DNA of 64,000 nt from Pararhizobium sp. GTDB lineage: Bacteria; Pseudomonadota; Alphaproteobacteria; Rhizobiales; Rhizobiaceae. Shown piece after piece: positions 1 through 9,976 of the stretch. The translations under genes and the position numbers were made by a program. Location of the stretch: the NCBI GenBank assembly GCA_017794825.1, contig CP051237.1:2480001-2544000 (forward strand). The letters are read 5' to 3'. The notes under the pieces are model-generated. The model searched no databases, was not told the origin of the DNA, and saw only the letters and a program-made list of their open reading frames with translations. Numbering within the stretch: the stretch's first letter is position 1; every line of letters starts with the position of its first letter.

Positions 1-841
1 TTTCACTCAGTTTGTCGAGCTCCACATAGATGCGGATGAGATAATCGCCCTCTCGCGGGATCAAGACGATACTGCCCTCGCCAGTCGACTGTATCAGCGA
101 CTTGCGCCGAATATCTGGGAAATCCGTGACTGCGAGAACGTCCATGACGCCCCACGCCTGATTGGCCGAATCTCCGCGCAGTTCCCGGCCCAGTAACCGG
201 CGAACGGCGCTGCGGGCGCCGTCGCACCCGACGACGTAGCGCGCGCTGACGGTTTCCGTTTCACCTTCATGGCCCTTATCGAGCCTTTCGAAACGCGCAG
301 CGACCGGAGAGCCTTCCTCGTCTTCGACTTGCATGTCCGTCAATCGGCGAGAATAATACGGCGCCATCCGGGACGGCGATCTGAGCATGGTCTCGAGGTA
401 GAAATCGTGCACCCGGGCCTGGTTCAGGATGACATGGGGAAACTCGGAAAGGCCGTCCTCCACATCCTGCACCACCCCATGTCGTGTGATCATCTCCGGC
501 CGCGCATCGTCTGGTCTCCAGAAGGTCGTCTCGTTGACCCAATAGGCTTCCTTCAGCACTCTTTCGCTGAAGCCGAAAGCATGGAACATCTCCATCGTTC
601 GACAGGCAATGCCGTCCGCCTGGCCCAGCTCGAGCGGGCCGGCTTTCTGATCAACAACCAGCGTCTTTATGTCCGGAAAGGCCGACAGTTGCGTCGCCAG
701 GGTGAGTCCTGCCGGGCCGCAACCGACAATCAGAACATCAACCGTTTCCGGCAGGCTGTCCCCGGACAAGGCCGGGTGCGCCGTCGAAGGCTCGGACATT
801 GCGGGGTCGCCGGTTCGAAATCCGTTCAGATGAAACTGCAT
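1..841 (-). CDS. FAD-dependent aromatic hydroxylase, 3-hydroxybenzoate 4-monooxygenase (MobA)-like, 3' end missing
   Basis: Flavoprotein monooxygenase that would hydroxylate a phenolic acid using NAD(P)H and O2. About 280 residues are visible; the C-terminal half lies beyond the left edge. The start is ATG at 841, with AGGAGGG about 8 nt upstream; a second ATG at 799 lies inside the frame. The N-terminus carries the FAD dinucleotide-binding motif VGCGPAGLTLA (residues 40-50). Stretches such as LGQADGIACRTMEMF, SEFPHVILNQARVHD and ANQAWGVMDVLAVTDFPD, and the VGCDGARSAVRR region, are the pattern I know from MobA of Comamonas and the phenol 2-monooxygenase (PheA/TfdB) class. It is divergent from a MarR gene, as mobA is from mobR. 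The exact substrate is inference; another phenol hydroxylase is possible. No ring-cleavage dioxygenase is visible nearby. Confidence 0.85.
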   Translation of the reverse strand, partial: MQFHLNGFRTGDPAMSEPSTAHPALSGDSLPETVDVLIVGCGPAGLTLATQLSAFPDIKTLVVDQKAGPLELGQADGIACRTMEMFHAFGFSERVLKEAYWVNETTFWRPDDARPEMITRHGVVQDVEDGLSEFPHVILNQARVHDFYLETMLRSPSRMAPYYSRRLTDMQVEDEEGSPVAARFERLDKGHEGETETVSARYVVGCDGARSAVRRLLGRELRGDSANQAWGVMDVLAVTDFPDIRRKSLIQSTGEGSIVLIPREGDYLIRIYVELDKLSE

Positions 842-898
842 CAATCCGCCCTCCTCATCACGCCCGGGTCAAATGCGGGCCAGCGTTTTCTGTTGATC

Positions 899-921
899 AG
901 TATACTGATTATCAGTATACT
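899..921. promoter_or_regulatory. 23-bp perfect palindrome, probable MarR operator
   Basis: AGTATACTGAT, one central T, then its exact reverse complement ATCAGTATACT. It sits in the 112-bp gap between the divergent monooxygenase (start 841) and MarR gene (start 954), where a MarR dimer would repress one or both promoters. The TATACT hexamers inside could also be -10 elements. The sequence is direct observation; the role is inferred from position. Confidence 0.8.
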
Positions 922-953
922 TGTAAACTACGGCCGAGAAAAGGGAGACTGGC

Positions 954-1415
954 ATGAGCAGCTACGACGAAATGCCGGGCCATCTGGTTCGCAGGTTGCA
1001 GCAGGCGGCGGTAGCGATCTTCCATGCCGAGGTTGCTCGCGCGGGGTACGATATGACGCCTGTTCAATATGCTGCGCTGACAGCAGTCCGGCGAAATCCG
1101 GGCATCGATCAGGCGACGCTCGCAGGACTCATCGCCTATGACCGCACAACAATTACCGGCGTGGTTGACCGACTGGTCCAGAAGGGTTTTCTGACACGAC
1201 ACCCGAGCAAAACGGACAGGCGCGCCCGCACGCTGTGCGTCACGGAACGGGGGCACATTGCGCTTGGAGAAATTCAGCCAGCCGTTGAACAGGCGCAGCA
1301 GACAATGCTGAGAGGTCTGGACAAAGGTGAATCACGGGAATTCATGCGCCTGCTCGCAAAGGCCGTGGGCGCCGTCAACGATCTCAGCCGCGCGCCGCTC
1401 AAGACGGCCCGTTAA
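954..1415 (+). CDS. MarR-family transcriptional regulator (MobR-like)
   Basis: A 153-residue winged-helix repressor of the MarR family. The body matches the family layout: an N-terminal dimerisation helix, then a winged HTH around residues 45-105, with IDQATLAGLIAYDRTTITGV as recognition region, the RLVQKGFLTRHPSKTDRRAR wing, and a C-terminal helix for dimerisation. Length is typical. The start has AGGGAG about 8 nt upstream. It is divergent from the aromatic monooxygenase and shares a 23-bp palindrome with it, the usual layout for a local aromatic-acid sensor that is released from DNA by the substrate. By analogy with MobR the ligand may be 3-hydroxybenzoate or a relative; this is inference. 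The downstream cupin is 200 bp away and need not be co-transcribed. Confidence 0.85.
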   Translation: MSSYDEMPGHLVRRLQQAAVAIFHAEVARAGYDMTPVQYAALTAVRRNPGIDQATLAGLIAYDRTTITGVVDRLVQKGFLTRHPSKTDRRARTLCVTERGHIALGEIQPAVEQAQQTMLRGLDKGESREFMRLLAKAVGAVNDLSRAPLKTAR

Positions 1416-1617
1416 TTTCCCTTCCACAGCCACGCCGTGTCGGGACGCCAGGCACATCATCGCATTGCGCATTTGAGCTGGAATTGGCTGATTGCTCAAC
1501 ACGGCCGAGGCAGCCGTCCCCGTTCCGTCAATTGCTCCTCGCCCCTTACCGAACGCTGAGGAAACGCTATAACTACCTTGAAACAGCCATTCACAACCTG
1601 AGAGCGAGGAAGATTCG

Positions 1618-2013
1618 ATGGATATCAGCAAGGCGGGTTCCCGCCCGTCCAGACAGGGTCCTGAAGAGTGGTTTACGGGAACGGTCCGGATCGATCCGTT
1701 GTTCGAGGCCCCTTCACCGGCTCGCGTCGCCGGAGCCAGCGTGACCTTCGAACCCGGAGCACGCACCGCCTGGCACACCCATCCGCTTGGACAGACGCTG
1801 GTCGTAACGGCCGGATCCGGACTTGCGCAACGCGAAGGCGGATCCATCGAGGAACTACGGCCAGGCGACGTCGTCTGGTTCGCGCCAGGTGAAAAACACT
1901 GGCATGGAGCTTCGCCTTCTTCGGCTATGACCCATATAGCAATACAGGAAATGCAGGACGGAAAGGCTGTCGACTGGATGGAACACGTTTCCGCGGATCA
2001 ATATCCAGCCTGA
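1618..2013 (+). CDS. Small cupin-domain protein
   Basis: A 131-residue single-domain cupin. Cupin motif 1 is visible as [17 protein letters not shown] (metal ligands H, H and Q/E around residues 52-58) and motif 2 as [17 protein letters not shown] (His near 94-98). Single-domain cupins of this size with the partial annotation carboxymuconolactone-associated or mandelonitrile-lyase-like bind one metal and often have no known substrate. A GAGGAAG ribosome-binding site precedes the ATG. The stop overlaps the start of the Nudix gene by one base, so the two are translationally coupled. The substrate cannot be told from sequence; proximity to the aromatic hydroxylase hints at aromatic metabolism but is weak evidence. 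Confidence 0.8.
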   Translation: MDISKAGSRPSRQGPEEWFTGTVRIDPLFEAPSPARVAGASVTFEPGARTAWHTHPLGQTLVVTAGSGLAQREGGSIEELRPGDVVWFAPGEKHWHGASPSSAMTHIAIQEMQDGKAVDWMEHVSADQYPA

Positions 2014-2498
2014 TGGTTTTCTCAAACATCCTCGATTTGCTGACCGGCCGGGCGTTCTCCCTGCCCCCGCGCATCCAATTTGCCGCATTGCCCTACCGCA
2101 TCCGGAAAAAGACCGTCGAATACCTGCTCGTCACCAGCCGAGACACGGGCCGCTGGATCATACCGAAGGGCTGGCCGCTTAGCGGAGGCGATGTGGCGGA
2201 GACCGTGATGACGGAAGCCTGGGAAGAGGCCGGCATCTATGGGCAGCTGCACGGCGAACCGGCCGGTGAATACAGCTATGAAAAGAAAATGGAGAACCAT
2301 TCGGTCAGATGCCGCGTCGTTTTCTATCCTGTGCTGGTCACGAAACTCGCCAAGGATTTTCCGGAGCGAAACGAGCGCCAGAGGGAATGGCTGAGCTCCA
2401 GGGAGGCGGCCAAGCGCATCCAGGAACCGGATCTGCGGGAACTGTTCGAGAGCGGGAGGCTTGACGCATTGATCGACAGGATCGAGCAGGCGGATTGA
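2013..2498 (+). CDS. Nudix hydrolase (DIPP-like)
   Basis: A 161-residue Nudix-fold pyrophosphohydrolase. The Nudix box is recognisable at residues about 53-75: it starts PKGWPLSGG, typical of alphaproteobacterial members related to diphosphoinositol-polyphosphate phosphohydrolases, and ends TEAWEEAGI. The two metal-binding Glu of the EExG core are kept, while the outer conserved E and R of the consensus are G and T here. Such proteins hydrolyse nucleoside diphosphate derivatives or polyphosphorylated compounds; the substrate is unknown. The start ATG overlaps the stop of the cupin gene by one base, indicating a two-gene operon. The start was chosen on that coupling and on the intact N-terminal beta strand. 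Confidence 0.85.
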   Translation: MVFSNILDLLTGRAFSLPPRIQFAALPYRIRKKTVEYLLVTSRDTGRWIIPKGWPLSGGDVAETVMTEAWEEAGIYGQLHGEPAGEYSYEKKMENHSVRCRVVFYPVLVTKLAKDFPERNERQREWLSSREAAKRIQEPDLRELFESGRLDALIDRIEQAD

Positions 2499-2678
2499 GG
2501 CGGCTTTTCGGATAGTCCACTACGGACCCGGCAAAACTCAAGCTCAGTGACGTCAAACATCAGCCAGACATCAGGTTTCTCAAGCTTATCCTCAGAAAAA
2601 AGACAGTAAATCCGGACACACATTGGAGACTACCGGATAAATCTGCATAGGTGTTTCCGATATTCGGAGGACGGAACG

Positions 2679-4244
2679 ATAAGCACCAGACATCCAGCGC
2701 TGAAAAAGAGCACGCTCGACAAGGATCTCGACAAGTTCGTTCATCTCGAGGAGGCGACCGGCTTCCTCTCGCGCGGCTTTGTGCTTCCCGGACTGGGATT
2801 TCTGTTCATCGTGCTGTCGGGCGTGGTGGCCGCCATATCCGTAACCGGCGAGCCTCGAGCGGCGTTTATCGTCGCCGCCACAGCGATCGGCGCCTATATG
2901 GCTCTCAATATCGGAGCCAACGATGTCGCCAACAATGTCGGGCCAGCTGTCGGGTCGCGTGCGATGTCCATCACGACGGCGTTGCTGATTGCGGCAGTTT
3001 TCGAAACCGCCGGCGCGATGATTGCCGGCGGAGACGTGGTTTCCACTATCTCCAAGGGCATCATCGATCCGCAGACGGTCGCCGATCCGAACGTATTCAT
3101 ACTTGCAATGATGGCGGCGCTCATGTCGTCCGCCCTGTGGATCAACCTGGCGACCTGGCTTGGCGCGCCGGTGTCGACCACGCACGCCATAGTCGGCGGC
3201 GTCATGGGCGCCGGCATAGCCGCGTCGGGCTTTGGAGCCGTCGAATGGCCGATACTCGGCGGAATAGCGGCAAGCTGGGTGATCTCTCCACTGCTGGGCG
3301 GGGTCATCGCTGCGGCCTTTCTGGCGTTTATCAAGACTTTTATCATCTATCGCGAGGACAAGATCGCCGCGGCTCGACACTGGGTTCCGATTCTGATCGC
3401 CATCATGGCGGGCGCCTTCTCAGCCTATCTCGCGATGAAAGGCGTGAAGCAGATCATACATCTTTCGCCGCTGGCCATATTGCTGATCGGCGTCGCCGGT
3501 TGCGCGCTCGGCTATGTCACGGCAAAACCCTATATTCAGAGGAAGTCTGCGAAGCTTCCAAACCGCAATCAATCCCTGCGGCATCTCTTTCAGCTACCGC
3601 TGATCATCTCGGCCGCGCTTCTGTCGTTCGCCCATGGCGCAAATGACGTGGCCAATGCGATCGGCCCACTGGCCGCCATCGTTCATGTCGCGGAATTCGG
3701 CGCGGTAACGGCGAATGTGGGTATTCCGTTGTGGGTGATGATGATCGGAGGCCTCGGCATCTCCTTCGGTCTGGTTGTCTTCGGCTCCAGACTCATCCGG
3801 ATGGTCGGAAAGCAGATTACAAAACTTAATCCGATGCGCGCCTATTGCGTCGCGCTGTCGGCGGCGATCACCGTTATCGTCGCTTCCGCGCTTGGACTGC
3901 CGGTCTCGTCGACCCATATCGCAGTCGGCGCTGTCTTCGGCGTCGGCTTCTTCCGCGAATGGTACACCGCCAACTCAACGCGACGCGCCGACTACATGGC
4001 GCGCAAGGGTCGCACCCAACGTCGCAACAAGACCGTCAAACCCCTGAAATCCGATGATTACAACTACACACGGGACATGTTCGCGGAAGACGGCGGAGCG
4101 GTGGTCGGGAATCCTGAAGCGACGCGGCGGAAACTCGTCCGCCGTCAGCATTTCATCAGCATCGTCGCGGCGTGGATCGTCACCGTGCCGGCGGCGACCC
4201 TGCTGTCGGCTCTGATCTTTCTGGCAATGAAATCGCTGGGCTGA
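2679..4244 (+). CDS. pit: PiT-family inorganic phosphate transporter, probable ATA start
   Basis: Low-affinity H+/phosphate (metal-phosphate) symporter of the inner membrane. The two family signature repeats are present: GANDVANNVGPAVGSRAMS in the first half and GANDVANAIGPL in the second, with about ten hydrophobic segments. A GTG at 2781 would give 487 residues, but the frame stays open upstream and encodes a hydrophilic leader with the sense STRHPALKKSTLDKDLDKF that looks like genuine protein. A good Shine-Dalgarno GGAGG at 2666-2670 lies exactly 8 nt before an ATA codon at 2679, and no ATG exists in frame. I therefore place the start at ATA 2679 (521 residues). A sequence error changing ATG to ATA is the alternative. 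It converges with gpmA, ending 11 bp from its stop. Confidence 0.85.
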   Translation: MSTRHPALKKSTLDKDLDKFVHLEEATGFLSRGFVLPGLGFLFIVLSGVVAAISVTGEPRAAFIVAATAIGAYMALNIGANDVANNVGPAVGSRAMSITTALLIAAVFETAGAMIAGGDVVSTISKGIIDPQTVADPNVFILAMMAALMSSALWINLATWLGAPVSTTHAIVGGVMGAGIAASGFGAVEWPILGGIAASWVISPLLGGVIAAAFLAFIKTFIIYREDKIAAARHWVPILIAIMAGAFSAYLAMKGVKQIIHLSPLAILLIGVAGCALGYVTAKPYIQRKSAKLPNRNQSLRHLFQLPLIISAALLSFAHGANDVANAIGPLAAIVHVAEFGAVTANVGIPLWVMMIGGLGISFGLVVFGSRLIRMVGKQITKLNPMRAYCVALSAAITVIVASALGLPVSSTHIAVGAVFGVGFFREWYTANSTRRADYMARKGRTQRRNKTVKPLKSDDYNYTRDMFAEDGGAVVGNPEATRRKLVRRQHFISIVAAWIVTVPAATLLSALIFLAMKSLG

Positions 4245-4255
4245 ACGGGGGGCGT

Positions 4256-4891
4256 TCAGTGGGCGGCGGACATGTCGCCCAGAATTTCCTTTGAAGCCAC
4301 GGTCGAATCCGGATTGAGCCGGTAGACCATCGGCACGCCAGTCGCGAGATTGAGACCGGTAATCTCGTCCCGGCTCATCCGGTCCAGGACCATCACCAGC
4401 GAGCGCAATGAATTGCCATGCGCGGCGACCAGGACTTTCTGCCCGGACAAGACGCGCGGCAGAATCTCGGTCATGTAATAGGGCCATACGCGCGCGCCTG
4501 TGTCCTTGAGGCTTTCGCCGCCAGGCGGCGGCACATCGTAGGAGCGGCGCCAGATATGGACCTGTTCCTCGCCCCATTTATCCCTGGCGTCATCCTTGTT
4601 GAGACCCGCCAGATCGCCATAGTCGCGTTCGTTCAGCGCTTCGTCGTGAATCGTCTCGAGGTCAGGCTGGCCATTCAGGTCGAGAATGATCTGGCAGGTG
4701 CGCTCGGCGCGCAAAAGGACGGACGTGAAGGCGATGTCGAATTGAATGCCGTATTGCTTGAGCGCGCGCGCGCCCTCCTCCGCCTCCGTTACACCCTTTT
4801 CGGTAAGATCGGGGTTCTTCCATCCAGTGAACAGATTCTTGAGATTCCATTCGCTCTGGCCGTGACGGACGAGCACGAGGGTACCGGACAT
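4256..4891 (-). CDS. gpmA: 2,3-bisphosphoglycerate-dependent phosphoglycerate mutase
   Basis: Glycolytic/gluconeogenic enzyme interconverting 3- and 2-phosphoglycerate through a phosphohistidine. The histidine-phosphatase signature [12 protein letters not shown] is at residues 5-16 (nucleophile His10), [12 protein letters not shown] and [18 protein letters not shown] follow, and the second catalytic His is in [13 protein letters not shown]. At 211 residues it is the shorter rhizobial form. It is the last gene of a leftward operon glk / ABC exporter / dapB / gpmA, 16 bp downstream of dapB; dapB-gpmA adjacency is common in Hyphomicrobiales. Confidence 0.95.
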   Translation of the reverse strand: MSGTLVLVRHGQSEWNLKNLFTGWKNPDLTEKGVTEAEEGARALKQYGIQFDIAFTSVLLRAERTCQIILDLNGQPDLETIHDEALNERDYGDLAGLNKDDARDKWGEEQVHIWRRSYDVPPPGGESLKDTGARVWPYYMTEILPRVLSGQKVLVAAHGNSLRSLVMVLDRMSRDEITGLNLATGVPMVYRLNPDSTVASKEILGDMSAAH

Positions 4892-4907
4892 GGCAACAAC
4901 CTTTCGA

Positions 4908-5726
4908 TCAGTTTTCGGATAAACCCAGGACGTCGATCATGGAATAGAGCCCCGGCTCGCGGTTGCGCGCCCACAGCGCCGCCTTGACCGCGCCGCGGGC
5001 AAAAATCGAGCGATCGGTCGCCTTGTGCGAAAGCTCCACCATCTCGCCTTCTCCGGCTAGAAACACTGTATGATCGCCGACAACGGAACCGCCGCGCAGC
5101 GACGCGAAACCAATGGACCCGGCGGGGCGCGGCCCCGTATGGCCGTCGCGCACCCGGATCGACGCTTCACTCAGATTGACGTCACGTCCTTCTGCGGCGG
5201 CGTCGCCGAGAAGCAGCGCCGTGCCCGACGGAGCATCCACCTTGTGGCGATGATGCATTTCGACGATTTCAATATCCCAGTCTTCAGGATCCAGAGCCTT
5301 GGCGGCCTGGCGCACGAGCACCGACAGCAGATTGACGCCAAGGCTCATATTGCCCGACTTGACGATAACCGCCTTTTCGGCGGCTATTTGGATCTTCTCG
5401 TCATGCGCAGCGTTGAAACCGGTCGTCCCGATGACGTGCGCCACTCCATATTTGGCGGCGAGGGCGGCGTTTGCAACGGTGAAATCCGGCGTGGTGAAAT
5501 CGACCAACCCGGCGGACGCGGCCACCGCCGCTTCGATATCATCGGTGAATGCTACGCCGATCTCTCCGAGCTGCGCCTGAACTCCGGCGTCTTTCCCGAG
5601 ACACTCCGACCCACTCCGCTCGACCGCCGCCGATACGGCGACGCCATCCATCGACACGATCGTACGGATGAGCGCCTGTCCCATGCGGCCGGCGGCGCCT
5701 GCGACAGCCAGCTTCATATCGCTCAT
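4908..5726 (-). CDS. dapB: 4-hydroxy-tetrahydrodipicolinate reductase
   Basis: Second step of the diaminopimelate/lysine pathway: NAD(P)H reduction of 4-hydroxy-tetrahydrodipicolinate, supplying meso-DAP for peptidoglycan. The 272-residue protein has the N-terminal Rossmann motif [12 protein letters not shown] (residues 8-19), the [10 protein letters not shown] and VIGTTGF segments of the cofactor domain, and the catalytic signature [19 protein letters not shown]. The start ATG overlaps the stop of the upstream ABC exporter gene (ATGA), so translation is coupled. An ATG nine bases inside the frame is an alternative start. Confidence 0.95.
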   Translation of the reverse strand: MSDMKLAVAGAAGRMGQALIRTIVSMDGVAVSAAVERSGSECLGKDAGVQAQLGEIGVAFTDDIEAAVAASAGLVDFTTPDFTVANAALAAKYGVAHVIGTTGFNAAHDEKIQIAAEKAVIVKSGNMSLGVNLLSVLVRQAAKALDPEDWDIEIVEMHHRHKVDAPSGTALLLGDAAAEGRDVNLSEASIRVRDGHTGPRPAGSIGFASLRGGSVVGDHTVFLAGEGEMVELSHKATDRSIFARGAVKAALWARNREPGLYSMIDVLGLSEN

Positions 5727-7615
5727 TCGTCCTGGCCTTCTTTCGGATTCTTGCCGCCGTTGAGCAATTGCAGCTCCTTCTCCTCATGCCTCTTGCCGAC
5801 GTCCTGCATCTTTAGGAACCTGGCGTACAGACCGCCCTTCACTGCCGACAGCTCCCGATGGTTGCCCTGTTCGACTACCTTGCCTTCAAGCAACACCACG
5901 ATTTTGTCGGCATGGGCCACGGTCGAAAGCCTGTGCGCAATGACGAGCACCGTGCGGCCGCTCATCGCCTGTTCCAGAGCTTTCTGGACAAGAACTTCCG
6001 ATTCAGTGTCAAGCGCCGACGTCGCCTCGTCCAGAAGGAGTATCGGCGCATTGCGGATCAGGGCTCGCGCAATGGAGATGCGCTGGCGCTGACCGCCGGA
6101 CAGGGTCATGCCAGCCTCGCCTACCGGCGTGTCGTAGCCATGAGGCTGTTCGAGGATAAAGTCATGCGCGTAGGCCAACCGCGCCGCCTGTTCGATGTCC
6201 TCGTTGGAGGCTTCCGGCCGTCCATAACGGATATTGTCGCGGATCGTGCCTTCGAAGAGATACGGTTGCTGCGACACATAGGCGATCGCATGACGCAGCG
6301 AATCCTTGGTGGTTTTGGATACGTCCTGTCCGTCGATCAAAATACGCCCGCCGTCCGGATCGTAGAAGCGGGGAAGCAGACTCATGATCGTCGACTTGCC
6401 CGCGCCCGACGGACCAACCAGCGCCGTCATCTTTCCGCCCTCTGCGACGAAACTGACATTATGGAGCACCGGGCTTGCCTCGCCGTAGCTGAAGGAAACG
6501 TCTTCGAAGCGGATCTCAGCATCTTTAACTTCAAGCACCTCATCTCCAGAAAGATCGGGCTGGTCCGGCTCTTCATCGAGAATTTCGTAGATCATGCGCG
6601 CGTTGACCATCGCGCCTTCCATGGTGATCTGCAACCGCGCGAGCCGTTTTGCGGGTTCGTAGGCAAACAGAAGCGCAGTAACGAAAGAGAAGAAATCGCC
6701 CGGAAGCACGCCGCCATAGATCGTGCGGATCGCCGCATAGGCCAATACGCCGGCGATTGCGAGGCCGGCAAGCGTTTCCGTCAACGGCCCGGTGCGCTCG
6801 GTCAACCGCGCGATACGATTAGACCGTGCTTCGGAATCACGGATGAGGACGTCGACATTCTTGCCGAGTTCCTGCTCCATCGTGAAGGCCTTCACCACAG
6901 CAATTCCCTGCAGGGATTCCTGCATCGTACCCAGCACCCGGCTATTGACGAGAACCGCCTCCCGAGCAATGACGCGCAGGCGGGTCGCGATGTAACGCAG
7001 GGCCAGAACAAGCGGCGGCGCCACCAGCACCACGCCGGCGAACAGAAGAGCGTCGCGATAGATCATCACGCCGACCAGACCGACTACGGTGAGAAGATCG
7101 CGGGCAAGCGAGGTTATGGTCATGTTGAGAACGGATCGAATTCCGCCGGCGTTCTGAGACACCCTGGCGGCGAGCTGCGCGGAACGCACTTCGCTCAGAT
7201 AACCGACGCTCATCTTCATCAGATGATTGAACAGACGACGCTGATAGCGCGCCACGATGTTGTTACCGACCTTGGCGAGGGCGACCGCCTGGCCGTAGCC
7301 GGCAAGACCGCGCACGACAAAGGCCAGGAAAACAGCGCCGCTGATCCACCAGACCACTTCTCCACGCTGCTTCGCGAAGGCTTCGTCGACAATGTCCTTG
7401 GTCACCCAGGCGGTAAACGCAGTCGTCGCAGCAACCAGCATGAGGCAGGCGATGGCGAACACATAGGTGCCTATGTAGTCTCGGAAGTTCTCCGAGAATA
7501 TGCGCTTCAGGAGCGGCCAGATAGTTTCCGGGTCGAGCGACTTTTCTCGCGAATGAGGGCCCTTGCCGGGATGCATGGAGGGGCCCATTCCGGGCATCGG
7601 TCTGAACTGGTTCAT
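5723..7615 (-). CDS. MsbA-type ABC exporter (fused permease and ATPase)
   Basis: Half-size ABC exporter of 630 residues; two copies would form the functional dimer in the inner membrane. An N-terminal six-helix transmembrane domain (about residues 50-340) is followed by the nucleotide-binding domain with Walker [10 protein letters not shown], signature [15 protein letters not shown], Walker [13 protein letters not shown] and the H-loop VIAHRLST. Close relatives are annotated as lipid A/multidrug exporters (MsbA, BmrA-like). The cargo cannot be decided. A TTG at 7639 would extend it by eight residues, but ATG 7615 forms a typical ATGA overlap with the stop of glk, so I use that. It lies between glk and dapB, coupled to both, within one leftward operon. 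Confidence 0.9.
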   Translation of the reverse strand: MNQFRPMPGMGPSMHPGKGPHSREKSLDPETIWPLLKRIFSENFRDYIGTYVFAIACLMLVAATTAFTAWVTKDIVDEAFAKQRGEVVWWISGAVFLAFVVRGLAGYGQAVALAKVGNNIVARYQRRLFNHLMKMSVGYLSEVRSAQLAARVSQNAGGIRSVLNMTITSLARDLLTVVGLVGVMIYRDALLFAGVVLVAPPLVLALRYIATRLRVIAREAVLVNSRVLGTMQESLQGIAVVKAFTMEQELGKNVDVLIRDSEARSNRIARLTERTGPLTETLAGLAIAGVLAYAAIRTIYGGVLPGDFFSFVTALLFAYEPAKRLARLQITMEGAMVNARMIYEILDEEPDQPDLSGDEVLEVKDAEIRFEDVSFSYGEASPVLHNVSFVAEGGKMTALVGPSGAGKSTIMSLLPRFYDPDGGRILIDGQDVSKTTKDSLRHAIAYVSQQPYLFEGTIRDNIRYGRPEASNEDIEQAARLAYAHDFILEQPHGYDTPVGEAGMTLSGGQRQRISIARALIRNAPILLLDEATSALDTESEVLVQKALEQAMSGRTVLVIAHRLSTVAHADKIVVLLEGKVVEQGNHRELSAVKGGLYARFLKMQDVGKRHEEKELQLLNGGKNPKEGQDE

Positions 7616-8652
7616 GCGTGCAACATCTGCTTCTTCCAACGCCTATCATCCGTCGTCACGCCAAACCGGCCAGGAGCGCGCGCATAGGCGCTAAGCCCCG
7701 ATAGCGCCGCCAGCGGATGGGTGATAACGCAGGTTGGTATCGATTTCATGAGTGTGGAATGCGGAGCCTTGTCTTCGAAGGCGTTTCGGAATTCAGGACG
7801 CATCAGAACAGGAATGATCTTCTGTGCAATGCCGCCTGCGATAAACACGCCGCCACGAGCCATGAATATCAGGGCGAGATCGCCGGCGACGCGACCGAGA
7901 TAGGCGGCGAAAAGCGAAAGCGCCTCGGAGGCCGCCGCATCCTCGCCGTCAAGTCCCGCCGCGGTGACATCGGACGGCTTCTCGAAAACCGGATCCAACC
8001 CGTCCGACCTGCTAACGGCCCTGTAGATGTTCAGCAGGCCGTCTCCGCACAGGAGCTGTTCGGCGGAGATACGTCCTTCGATGGACTCCAGATACGGAAA
8101 TATTTCGAAATCGCGCGGCGAACGTGGCCCAAGATCGATATGGCCGCCTTCCCCGGGAACCGGAATCCACATATGGTTCGAGTGCACGAGCCCCGCCACG
8201 CCCAGTCCCGTGCCCGGACCGACAACCACTCTGGTCGCGTATTTCTCTGCCCTGGCCTCACCGATTGCATGCAGATATTCGGGTTCGAGCGATGCGGCCG
8301 CCAGCGCCTGCGCTTCAAAATCATTCAGAACAATAACATCCTCGAAACCAAGCGTTTGAATCATCGCATACGGTCGAACGATCCAGTTGCAGTTGGTCAA
8401 CTTGATCTCGTCGCCATCGACCGGCGCGGCGATCGCAAAGATGGCCGTTCGCGGTTGAACGGAAGTCTTGCCGAGCACAACGGTCTGGATCGCCTCGTCA
8501 ATCGTCTCGAAATCGGCCGTCGCAAAGACCGGGAACTCCCGAGGGCTCGCATATGCGTCGACAAGAATGGCGAAACGCGCGTTCGTTCCACCTATATCGC
8601 CGATAAGAATCGGAAAACTGACCGCGGCGTCCTGGTCATGTTTTTCGGGCAT
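7612..8652 (-). CDS. glk: Glucokinase
   Basis: ATP-dependent phosphorylation of glucose to glucose 6-phosphate, feeding the Entner-Doudoroff pathway. The 346-residue protein shows the bacterial Glk features: phosphate-1 motif [13 protein letters not shown] near residues 18-30, [27 protein letters not shown] with the conserved Glu/His region, [11 protein letters not shown] and [13 protein letters not shown]. The frame is open much further upstream (to about 9012) but that sequence does not resemble the family; ATG 8652 gives the right N-terminus. It is the first gene of the operon glk / ABC exporter / dapB / gpmA. Confidence 0.93.
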   Translation of the reverse strand: MPEKHDQDAAVSFPILIGDIGGTNARFAILVDAYASPREFPVFATADFETIDEAIQTVVLGKTSVQPRTAIFAIAAPVDGDEIKLTNCNWIVRPYAMIQTLGFEDVIVLNDFEAQALAAASLEPEYLHAIGEARAEKYATRVVVGPGTGLGVAGLVHSNHMWIPVPGEGGHIDLGPRSPRDFEIFPYLESIEGRISAEQLLCGDGLLNIYRAVSRSDGLDPVFEKPSDVTAAGLDGEDAAASEALSLFAAYLGRVAGDLALIFMARGGVFIAGGIAQKIIPVLMRPEFRNAFEDKAPHSTLMKSIPTCVITHPLAALSGLSAYARAPGRFGVTTDDRRWKKQMLHA

Positions 8653-8938
8653 AATGCGATCTACTCTCGATAATCCGCCCGGCTTGTCGACGCCGGCGCT
8701 CCATCGCCGGCTATCGTACATAACCGATCTGGACCGGTCCCCTATAGGCAAGGTTGTCGGTAATTGAAAGATGCGATCCCCGCAAACGTCAAAGGATTTG
8801 GTGCAACGGAATCGACATTTGATCTCGCTTGCCGTGCGCTCGCGCTCAAATGCCAAAACCGACCGCCGAACCGCAAACAGTAAAATAGCCGTCGTTCCTT
8901 TCGACGCCAACGCCGGTTCGACGGCATTTGTCGCCGCC

Positions 8939-9976
8939 TTATTGCACAAGCGGGCGGGGTTTGGGAAGCGGTATGAGCGCGGGCATGGAATAAGGCGTCG
9001 TGACGGCCTCAACCGGCTCGAAATCGCCCGCTCTAGCCCCGGATTTGCGAGTCGCCGCAGAAGCGGAACTCGGCGCGGCCGCCGCCAGCACGGCGCGACA
9101 CACCGAAGGGAGATCCGACATCATGACATGGCGCGGCTTTGCTGGCGCTGTGGATGGCTTTTCCGGCTTCCTGGGCTTCAGTGCGACATTGAACCACCAA
9201 TCGAGCTGCTCGCCGCATCCATCGTCGGCAGGCACCGCGTTTTGAGCCTTGCAGGCTTTTGAATCGTCTGGACAGCGTATTCGCACATGCATGTGATAGT
9301 AATGTCCGTAGTAGGGCCTCACCTTGTTCAGGTTCTTGCGGTCGCCTCTCCAGGTTTCGCAAAGCTGTTTCTTGATCGCGGGATGGACAAGAACGCGCTG
9401 GACCTGCGGATAGCTGGCGGCTCGCATGATCAGGCCGGCATGCGCATTCGACCAGACTTCCGGATCGATCTCTATACTGCCAGGCTTCAGAACTGAGATT
9501 GCGCTCGTCGTTTCCCGATCCTGGCCGGTCAGTCGCCGGTCGGGCATGGGCGTCAGCCAGATATCCGCATCGAGACCGACCTGGTGCGAGGCGTGTCCCG
9601 TCAGCATGGGTCCGCCCCGTGGTTGCGACATATCGCCTACCAGGAGACCCGGCCAACCGTCATGGCGCGCCGCGTCTTCCGACAGTTGCTGGATCGTGTC
9701 GATCAATTGGGGATGCCCCCATCGCCGGTTACGGGAAAGGCGCATGGCCTGCCAGCGTGGTCCGTCAACGGGAAGCGCGACGCCGCCGGCAAGGCATCCT
9801 TTCGAGTAGAAACCGTAAGCCTGCGCATCCAGGCTGGCCGGGAGATCGGCTGCGCCGAAAAGCTGCTTGGCGGGCGTTCCGTCAGCGGCCAGCGTGAGAT
9901 CTCCGGCAGCGGTCAAGCCAATAGAGGTCACCGCGAACATTCGCGCCGCCCGTCGCATCCATGAATCAACGCCCAT
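8939..9976 (-). CDS. mepA: Penicillin-insensitive murein endopeptidase
   Basis: Periplasmic peptidase of family M74 that cleaves D-Ala-meso-DAP crosslinks in peptidoglycan. An N-terminal signal-like segment (residues about 8-30, ending near LAADG) is followed by the catalytic domain with [12 protein letters not shown] (zinc-binding His and Asp), and [11 protein letters not shown] containing the HxH ligand pair. Length is 345 residues, a little longer than the E. coli protein because of a Pro/Ala-rich C-terminal tail ([16 protein letters not shown] onward). It stands alone, 286 bp upstream of glk on the same strand. The 286 bp between them hold no gene I can support. Confidence 0.9.
   Translation of the reverse strand: MGVDSWMRRAARMFAVTSIGLTAAGDLTLAADGTPAKQLFGAADLPASLDAQAYGFYSKGCLAGGVALPVDGPRWQAMRLSRNRRWGHPQLIDTIQQLSEDAARHDGWPGLLVGDMSQPRGGPMLTGHASHQVGLDADIWLTPMPDRRLTGQDRETTSAISVLKPGSIEIDPEVWSNAHAGLIMRAASYPQVQRVLVHPAIKKQLCETWRGDRKNLNKVRPYYGHYYHMHVRIRCPDDSKACKAQNAVPADDGCGEQLDWWFNVALKPRKPEKPSTAPAKPRHVMMSDLPSVCRAVLAAAAPSSASAATRKSGARAGDFEPVEAVTTPYSMPALIPLPKPRPLVQ

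Noticed and set aside
8653..9012. Longer N-terminus for glucokinase
   Set aside because: The frame is open but the sequence is unlike the family and would overlap mepA; ATG 8652 gives the conserved start.
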